DNA of 11,292 nucleotides. It comes from Bacteroidota bacterium (GTDB lineage Bacteria; Bacteroidota; Bacteroidia; JAADEI01). The DNA lies in NCBI GenBank assembly GCA_015490475.1, contig WFXT01000015.1, positions 1-11,292 on the forward strand. The letters are read 5' to 3'. The notes under the pieces are model-generated. The model ran no database searches, was not told the origin of the DNA, and was given only the letters and a program-made list of their open reading frames with translations. A program made the position numbers and the translations under genes. Positions 7,396 to 11,292 of this stretch are shown one piece after another; the first letter of the stretch is position 1, and each line of letters starts with the position of its first letter.

Positions 7396-7947
7396 ATGAG
7401 AAGGAGAACAATGGGCAGAAGGCAGGGCAGACAACACAGGCAACAACGCCAACACAGACAGGGCAGAAACAGAAGAATAACTGGGCAGAAAAGAGACAAT
7501 CGTCAACAAAAGAAAAAATATCGCTTTATAATCAAACAGGGAACAAAAGGAGTCAAAAGGCGACTGATTGTGGAAATAGGTATGGACAAAAAGAAAAACC
7601 TGCTTGTGACAATCTGGGATAGCAGAAACAATAAACCTTCCATTAGATTATATGAACACGAAATGAACAATCTCGTTGAACTGTATCAAAATCTTATCAC
7701 TAAAGTCAGAGAAGAAATGCTTCCTGATTATGACTTCGCAGAATATAAGCAACACGAAGCAGAAGATCAATACGACGTAGACCTGTTAGATGTGTCAAAT
7801 GAATCAGACATTAATCAACTTACCTCACAAGAGGAAGAAACACAGGAATCAACAGAAATTGTAGAGCAAGAGGAAACAACTTCGGGAGAATCCTTAGAGT
7901 CCGCAGAAAATAAGTCAGCAGATTCCGAAACTTCTATGGAAGCCTAA
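7396..7947 (+). CDS. Putative nucleic-acid-binding protein: Arg/Gln-rich basic N-terminus, small folded domain, acidic tail
   Basis: 183 residues from ATG 7396; not a family I can name with confidence. Residues 1-42 are almost only Arg, Gln, Gly, His, Lys and Asn (GRRQGRQHRQQRQHRQGR), like disordered RNA-binding tails. Residues 42-105 look folded, with beta strands YRFIIKQG, KRRLIVEIG and NLLVTIWDS, then IRLYEHEMNNLVELYQNLI, a strand-strand-strand-helix order that recalls PUR/PC4-like single-stranded nucleic-acid domains such as Bacteroidota DUF3276; this is a guess by pattern. Residues 106-183 are strongly acidic and Ser/Thr-rich (EEETQESTE). A TTG start at 7387 would overlap the rnpA stop, while ATG 7411 has AAGGAG four bases before it and may be the true start (178 residues). 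Its place after rnpA suggests an RNA-related role, but this is only context. The genes usually found there, yidD and yidC, are absent. Confidence 0.72.
   Translation: MRRRTMGRRQGRQHRQQRQHRQGRNRRITGQKRDNRQQKKKYRFIIKQGTKGVKRRLIVEIGMDKKKNLLVTIWDSRNNKPSIRLYEHEMNNLVELYQNLITKVREEMLPDYDFAEYKQHEAEDQYDVDLLDVSNESDINQLTSQEEETQESTEIVEQEETTSGESLESAENKSADSETSMEA
7401..7406 (+). promoter_or_regulatory. AAGGAG Shine-Dalgarno-like site before ATG 7411
   Basis: AAGGAG lies four bases before ATG 7411 inside the possible N-terminus of the basic/acidic protein. It supports 7411 as the start rather than 7396 or the TTG at 7387. Because AGA/AGG arginine codons create such strings by themselves in this Arg-rich stretch, it is not decisive. 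Confidence 0.35.
7413..7489 (+). repeat. Four copies of GGGCAGA within low-complexity Arg/Gln-rich coding DNA
   Basis: GGGCAGA occurs at 7413-7419, 7425-7431, 7461-7467 and 7483-7489. The copies are in frame with one another in the sense of coding Gly-Arg or Gly-Gln pairs, and spacing is irregular. They most likely reflect the low-complexity Arg/Gln/Gly N-terminus of the encoded protein and its expansion by slippage, not a regulatory array. Confidence 0.5.
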
Positions 7948-7971
7948 CAATCACTCATGAATATTCTTTAT

Positions 7972-7979
7972 TATCTTTG
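7972..7979 (+). promoter_or_regulatory. Candidate Bacteroidota -7 promoter element (TATCTTTG) for the lipoprotein and downstream genes
   Basis: TATCTTTG matches the TAnnTTTG -7 consensus exactly and lies in the largest gap on the plus strand (7948-8014), 35 bases before ATG 8015. No clear -33 TTTG is seen at the expected distance. If real, it would separate the rpmH-rnpA group from the lipoprotein-lutA-folE group. Confidence 0.42.
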
Positions 7980-8014
7980 TCCCAACAGTAATGTAATCTC
8001 TAAATAAGTCTACT

Positions 8015-8245
8015 ATGCCTCTGAGATTTTTTGTTTCTGTGGGCATTATCAGTGCTACATTATTGTTATCTTCATGTAAGCGTACTTTTGTGTGTTCGTG
8101 CATGTTAATGAACCAGAATGGTGAAATGCTTGAGTACAGGGAATTTTTAATAAAGGAAAAGAAAAAGAAGGCGGAGCAAGCCTGCCTTAAAATAAGCGGT
8201 GTTCAGGACGAGGCGGGAAACGTATGGGGTTGCGAACTGAAGTAA
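8015..8245 (+). CDS. Small Cys-rich lipoprotein of unknown function
   Basis: 76 residues. The N-terminus MPLRFFVSVG, a hydrophobic stretch and the lipobox LLSSC make a type II signal peptide with lipidation at Cys-21, so the mature protein would be membrane-anchored, probably in the outer membrane. The mature 56 residues hold four further cysteines (27, 29, 57, 73), enough for two disulphides. The layout is C-x-C, a beta-like stretch (GEMLEYREFLI), a Lys-rich helix (KEKKKKAEQAC) and a final WGCEL. This resembles short exported Bacteroidota proteins with a KKxAExxC helix, but I know no function. It follows a promoter-like box and lies 22 bases before the LutA-like gene. The start lacks a Shine-Dalgarno site; the lipobox distance supports ATG 8015. 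Confidence 0.78.
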   Translation: MPLRFFVSVGIISATLLLSSCKRTFVCSCMLMNQNGEMLEYREFLIKEKKKKAEQACLKISGVQDEAGNVWGCELK

Positions 8246-8267
8246 ACCTATTTGGTTACTTATCCTT

Positions 8268-8996
8268 ATGAAAGTATTTCTCTTTGTCCCTTGTTTTATT
8301 AATCATCTCTATCCGAATGTAGCAATTGCCTCGTGGAAATTGCTTGAACACACAGGTAATTGGGTTACTTACAAACCACATGGATGTTGTGGTCAACCTG
8401 CATATAATGCGGGATGGGAAGAACCCGCTATGATTACTGCCAGAAATACACAACAAATAATAAGCGAAGTTGACCATGATGTGGTAGTTGTGCCATCAGC
8501 ATCATGCACTGCCTTTATGAAAAAAAACTGGAAACATAAAACGCCCATCTATGAACTGACACAGTTCCTTGTAGACGTGCTTGATTGGACACCCACTAAT
8601 GCCTACTTTCCCAGAGTGGTCACATATCATGATAGTTGTTCTGCTTTGAGAGACCTAAACATTTCTTATCAACCGAGGAAATTATTGAAATCGGTTGAAG
8701 GGCTTGAATTAGTTGAAATGAGTCACAGAGATAGGTGCTGTGGATTTGGTGGAACATTTTCTGTCAAGTTCTCTGACGTTTCAGTAGCAATGGGGCAATT
8801 CAAATTATCTCAAGCACTAAAAACAAAAGCGCAATATATTGTTTCCACAGACCAGAGTTGCTTTATGCATCTTGCTTCCCTATCTTCTGCCATGAACTAT
8901 CCCTTACGTTTTCTACACATTGCAGAATTGCTGGCATTGTCTCTCAATCTCATAAAGGATGAGAATCTGGCTGAGTTTCAGTGGGGGCAAGGATAG
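8268..8996 (+). CDS. lutA: LutA/YkgE-type (Fe-S)-binding CCG-domain oxidoreductase subunit
   Basis: 242 residues, close to the usual size of LutA/YkgE. Two cysteine-rich CCG domains are present: FVPCF (Cys-9) with HGCCGQPAYNAG (Cys-40/41) and PSASC (Cys-80); then YHDSCSALRDL (Cys-124) with RCCGFGGTFSVKF (Cys-157/158) and a Cys at 198. In heterodisulfide-reductase relatives such CCG motifs bind an unusual iron-sulphur cluster, and in LutABC the protein takes part in L-lactate oxidation. Here no LutB or LutC lies beside it within the window, so the lactate role is not supported by context; related standalone proteins are often labelled only '(Fe-S)-binding protein'. The start ATG 8268 gives the expected MKVFLFVPC opening. 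Its end overlaps the following gene by 38 bases. Confidence 0.9.
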   Translation: MKVFLFVPCFINHLYPNVAIASWKLLEHTGNWVTYKPHGCCGQPAYNAGWEEPAMITARNTQQIISEVDHDVVVVPSASCTAFMKKNWKHKTPIYELTQFLVDVLDWTPTNAYFPRVVTYHDSCSALRDLNISYQPRKLLKSVEGLELVEMSHRDRCCGFGGTFSVKFSDVSVAMGQFKLSQALKTKAQYIVSTDQSCFMHLASLSSAMNYPLRFLHIAELLALSLNLIKDENLAEFQWGQG

Positions 8997-9645
8997 TATC
9001 TTAGCACTTGACTCTCTTTACGAAGAGGGACTTTCAGTGGAAGGGGCTCTTGTTACTATCTCTTTACCTTATCACAGAATTACCATGCATGGCATTCAAG
9101 AAGAACTCATATTAATGCAAACCAGAGCCCTTGGACTAAAATGCCATTTTCATTACATTACCGAAGGGGCATCAAATGAAGAATACATTGAATCCTACAG
9201 AAAAGCAGTTATAGATCTGATTGACAGGTATGGAATGACCCATCTGGCATTTGGGGATATTTTTCTGGAGGACCTTCGTCGCTTCAGAGAACAAATGCTT
9301 GCCGATTTACCCATATCTCTCATGTTCCCTTTATGGCAGAAAAACACTCGTCAACTGGCTGAATCTTTTATCAACAAAGGCTATCAAGCGTATGTGATCG
9401 CCGTTATGGAGCCACCGTTAAACAAATCTTTTGTAGGGCAAAAGTTTGACTGGAGTTTTTTAAAAAGCCTGCCAGAAGGTGTTGACCCATGCGGAGAACG
9501 TGGAGAATTCCACAGTTTTGTTTACGATGGTCCAATATTTAACCAACCTGTTGCTATTGAAGTTACAAATAATATCAAGACTGTAGAATATCCAACTTCT
9601 AAAGTCCACATGGCAGATGTTCTACCATCAAAACAAAGTCCGTAA
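8959..9645 (+). CDS. Dph6-like N-type ATP pyrophosphatase (diphthine-ammonia ligase family)
   Basis: 228 residues. The N-terminus has the ATP pyrophosphatase P-loop SGGKDS (8-13), then the family landmarks FGDIFLEDLRRFRE (98-111) and CGERGEFHSFVYDGPIF (178-194), the latter being the GE-F/Y-H-T/S motif of the MJ0570/Dph6 group. In eukaryotes and archaea Dph6 amidates diphthine on elongation factor 2. Bacteria lack diphthamide, so the substrate of bacterial homologues is unknown and the archaeal/eukaryotic name should not be taken literally; an ATP-dependent amidation or similar adenylating reaction is the safe inference. The start ATG 8959 lies within the end of lutA in another frame and puts SGGKDS at the usual distance from the N-terminus, so the overlap of 38 bases is probably real and suggests translational coupling. 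Confidence 0.87.
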   Translation: MRIWLSFSGGKDSILALDSLYEEGLSVEGALVTISLPYHRITMHGIQEELILMQTRALGLKCHFHYITEGASNEEYIESYRKAVIDLIDRYGMTHLAFGDIFLEDLRRFREQMLADLPISLMFPLWQKNTRQLAESFINKGYQAYVIAVMEPPLNKSFVGQKFDWSFLKSLPEGVDPCGERGEFHSFVYDGPIFNQPVAIEVTNNIKTVEYPTSKVHMADVLPSKQSP

Positions 9646-9668
9646 CTTCATACTGCAAACGCACATTT

Positions 9669-10229
9669 ATGGAAGACAGAATAAGGGAGTTAAAAAAGCA
9701 CTATAGAGAAATTCTGAGGCTAATAGGAGAAGATCCAGATCGAGAAGGACTGCTTGACACACCAAAGCGTGTTGCCGAATCAATGTTATTCTTAACCCGT
9801 GGCTATCATATGGACCCATACAAAGTTTTAAGTAGTGCTTTGTTTGAAGAACCACATAGTGAAATGGTTGTGGTCAAAAACATTGAACTCTATTCATTAT
9901 GCGAACACCACATGTTGCCTTTCTTTGGAAAAGCACATGTTGCTTACATTCCCAATAAATACATTGTTGGATTAAGCAAAATTGCACGGGTAGTTGACAT
10001 TTTCGCCCGTCGCCTGCAAGTTCAAGAACGCCTAACCACACAAATACGGGATTGCATTCAGGAAGTTCTGCAACCACAGGGAGTTGCAGTGTTAATAGAA
10101 GCACAGCACCTGTGCATGATGATGAGGGGGGTAGAAAAACAAAATTCTGTTGCTATAACATCCTCTTTTACAGGAGTGTTTAAAGACCTTGCAACAAGAG
10201 CCGAATTTATGAGCATAGTGCGTTCATGA
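9669..10229 (+). CDS. folE: GTP cyclohydrolase I
   Basis: 186 residues of type I FolE, which converts GTP to 7,8-dihydroneopterin triphosphate, the first step to folate (and to queuosine through QueD). Visible landmarks are EDPDREGLLDTPKRVAES (21-38), the zinc/catalytic motif LCEHHMLPFFGKAHVAYIP (77-95; zinc ligands Cys-78 and His-81, catalytic His-80), IVGLSKIARVVD (99-110), the QVQERLTTQI stretch (117-126) and HLCMMMRGVEK (147-157) with the third zinc ligand Cys-149. All key residues are present, and the length is slightly shorter than E. coli FolE (222) because the N-terminal extension is missing, as is common. It starts 23 bases after the Dph6-like gene, and its TGA overlaps the start of the glycosyltransferase as ATGA. 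Confidence 0.97.
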   Translation: MEDRIRELKKHYREILRLIGEDPDREGLLDTPKRVAESMLFLTRGYHMDPYKVLSSALFEEPHSEMVVVKNIELYSLCEHHMLPFFGKAHVAYIPNKYIVGLSKIARVVDIFARRLQVQERLTTQIRDCIQEVLQPQGVAVLIEAQHLCMMMRGVEKQNSVAITSSFTGVFKDLATRAEFMSIVRS

Positions 10230-11284
10230 CAACATTGTTCATAATCACCTCTTTTATCCTACTTGCGATCCTGATTGTGTTTCTATTATTCCTCCTGATT
10301 GGTGTATATTCTATATCAGATTCCGAACCGACATCTAACAGTCTAAGCGATGTGTCTGTTATTACAGCAGTCAGAAATGATGACCGCATACACAGATTGG
10401 ATAACAAGATAAGCCATATTAAGCATGATGCGGAGTGGGTAGTAGTTGATGATGCCTCTTCAAAGCCTGTTCATCCAACAAATGCAGATGTGCTAATTCG
10501 CATACACTACAGACCGGAAGGACGCAGAAAAAAACAGGCATTGAGGAGTGGAATAAGGCTCTCAAAGGGGCAAACGCTCGCCTTCATTGACGCAGACTGT
10601 GTTCCCTCCAACCAGTGGTTAAGTAGAATAGTTAGTCCAATTTTTAAGGGAGAAGCAGATTTTGTATATGGACACTCTGTAATGAAGGGAAAAGGCATTG
10701 GTTCCAGAACTGCCATGTTTGACCACTGGCTCAATTCCCTTCTTACATTTGGTATGGCTGGACATGGTTATCACTATAATGCTTCTGGCAGGTCAATGGC
10801 AATTAAAAGAGAAGTTTTCTTTAAGACGGGAGAATTTAAGGGACATGAAGATTTGCCTTCCGGAGATGACGACCTTCTATTACACGAAGCATTACAAAGG
10901 GGCTACAAAATCAAAGCAATAGTAAGCAAAACCGCTGTTGTTTTTACAGAAGCACCAAAGACAATCTTATCTCTTGTAAACCAAAGAGCACGGCATGTCC
11001 AAACATCCTTCCTCTATCCATGGAGGATTAAATTGTTTCTTTCAACCTTCTGGCTTGCATATTTTGGAAGCCTGATTATGTCCTTAACGACACTCTCTTT
11101 TGATATTATGACTGGTTTTAGTTTATTGGTTAGCAGGTGGTTATTCCTATTTCTATTTATGGCATTGTCAAGTCCCAGATTGCTTTACAAAGCAAATCCT
11201 TTCATTCCTGCAACTGATTTACTGCTTTTTTTTGTTTATATAATGGTCGTTTTTAAACAAATTCAAGGTTGCTTGAATAAATGA
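10226..11284 (+). CDS. Membrane-anchored family 2 glycosyltransferase
   Basis: 352 residues. An N-terminal membrane anchor (about 3-27) is followed by a GT-A domain: VSVITAVRND (43-52), EWVVVDDAS (70-78), the metal-binding DAD in AFIDADCVP (119-127), the acceptor region GRSMAIKRE (188-196), the GDDDLLL motif (213-219) carrying the likely catalytic base, and QRARH (253-257), the counterpart of the QxxRW motif in processive or lipid-acting GT2 enzymes. Three hydrophobic helices close the protein (about 268-290, 297-317, 329-346). This plan resembles ceramide-glucosyltransferase-like and HpnI-like enzymes that glycosylate membrane lipids, so a lipid acceptor is likely; the sugar and acceptor are unknown. 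It overlaps folE by four bases (ATGA), and the next gene's ATG overlaps its own stop the same way. Confidence 0.88.
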   Translation: MTTLFIITSFILLAILIVFLLFLLIGVYSISDSEPTSNSLSDVSVITAVRNDDRIHRLDNKISHIKHDAEWVVVDDASSKPVHPTNADVLIRIHYRPEGRRKKQALRSGIRLSKGQTLAFIDADCVPSNQWLSRIVSPIFKGEADFVYGHSVMKGKGIGSRTAMFDHWLNSLLTFGMAGHGYHYNASGRSMAIKREVFFKTGEFKGHEDLPSGDDDLLLHEALQRGYKIKAIVSKTAVVFTEAPKTILSLVNQRARHVQTSFLYPWRIKLFLSTFWLAYFGSLIMSLTTLSFDIMTGFSLLVSRWLFLFLFMALSSPRLLYKANPFIPATDLLLFFVYIMVVFKQIQGCLNK

Positions 11285-11292
11285 GTGAAAGA
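11281..11292 (+). CDS. First codons of a downstream gene (partial)
   Basis: ATG at 11281 overlaps the glycosyltransferase stop as ATGA, repeating the folE-glycosyltransferase junction, and reads Met-Ser-Glu-Arg to the window end. Only four codons are visible, so nothing can be said about the product; the call rests on the coupling pattern alone. Confidence 0.4.

Noticed and set aside
7413..7489. GGGCAGA repeats as a CRISPR-like or operator array
   Set aside because: Units are seven bases with irregular spacing, all inside codons of a low-complexity Arg/Gln/Gly tail.
6819..7947. Sharp switch to purine-rich plus strand relative to the pyrimidine-rich membrane-protein genes before it
   Set aside because: It is explained by amino-acid content: Lys/Arg/Glu codons are purine-rich while Leu/Phe/Ile-rich membrane proteins are T-rich. 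It is not evidence of transfer.
7948..8014. Possible terminator or small RNA in the largest plus-strand gap
   Set aside because: No stable hairpin with a T-tract is visible; the gap has only the promoter-like TATCTTTG box.

Overview
The window looks like a chromosomal segment of a Bacteroidota (Bacteroidetes-lineage, FCB group) bacterium. Three things point there. L34 ends in a KKLTVSDE-type tail. The RNase P protein carries an REAYRxNKxxLY stretch typical of that phylum. Two very short intergenic gaps each hold a TATCTTTG box matching the Bacteroidota -7 promoter element (TAnnTTTG). By eye the DNA is moderately AT-rich, genes are packed tightly with short gaps or small overlaps, and Shine-Dalgarno sites are mostly weak. 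I saw no tRNA, rRNA, CRISPR array, insertion sequence or convincing terminator hairpin, and no gene-free stretch longer than about 70 bases.

Layout. (1) On the minus strand, 2142 down to the left edge, is a large exported protein with TPR-like helices, a predicted beta-sandwich domain and, at the window edge, what looks like the start of a DUF3857/transglutaminase module; its 3' end lies outside. (2) Divergently, on the plus strand from 2175, is a compact surface-polysaccharide block: a Wzx-type flippase, a short Wzz-type chain-length regulator, an O-antigen ligase/polymerase (Wzy/WaaL superfamily) and a secreted protein of unknown function. (3) Eleven bases later, with no obvious promoter, come rpmH (58 aa, L34) and rnpA (RNase P protein), then an unusual protein with an Arg/Gln-rich basic N-terminus, a small folded middle and an acidic tail. 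(4) After the only plus-strand gap with a promoter-like box come a small Cys-rich lipoprotein, a LutA-type CCG-domain Fe-S protein, a Dph6-like N-type ATP pyrophosphatase that overlaps it by 38 nt, folE (GTP cyclohydrolase I), a membrane-anchored family 2 glycosyltransferase and the first four codons of a further gene.

How the genes fit together. Block 2 would flip, polymerise and ligate a lipid-linked surface glycan; the glycosyltransferases that build the repeat unit are not in this block. The end-to-end spacing suggests it may be transcribed into the translation/RNA-processing genes rpmH-rnpA. Block 4 is a set of translationally coupled genes of mixed function.

The most unusual points are: rnpA has no ATG/GTG/TTG start that would keep its conserved N-terminus, and an AUA codon overlapping the rpmH stop is the best candidate; the protein after rnpA has a tripartite charge layout; and a Dph6-like enzyme overlaps an orphan LutA. 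I do not see strong evidence for a wholly new defence or mobile system here.
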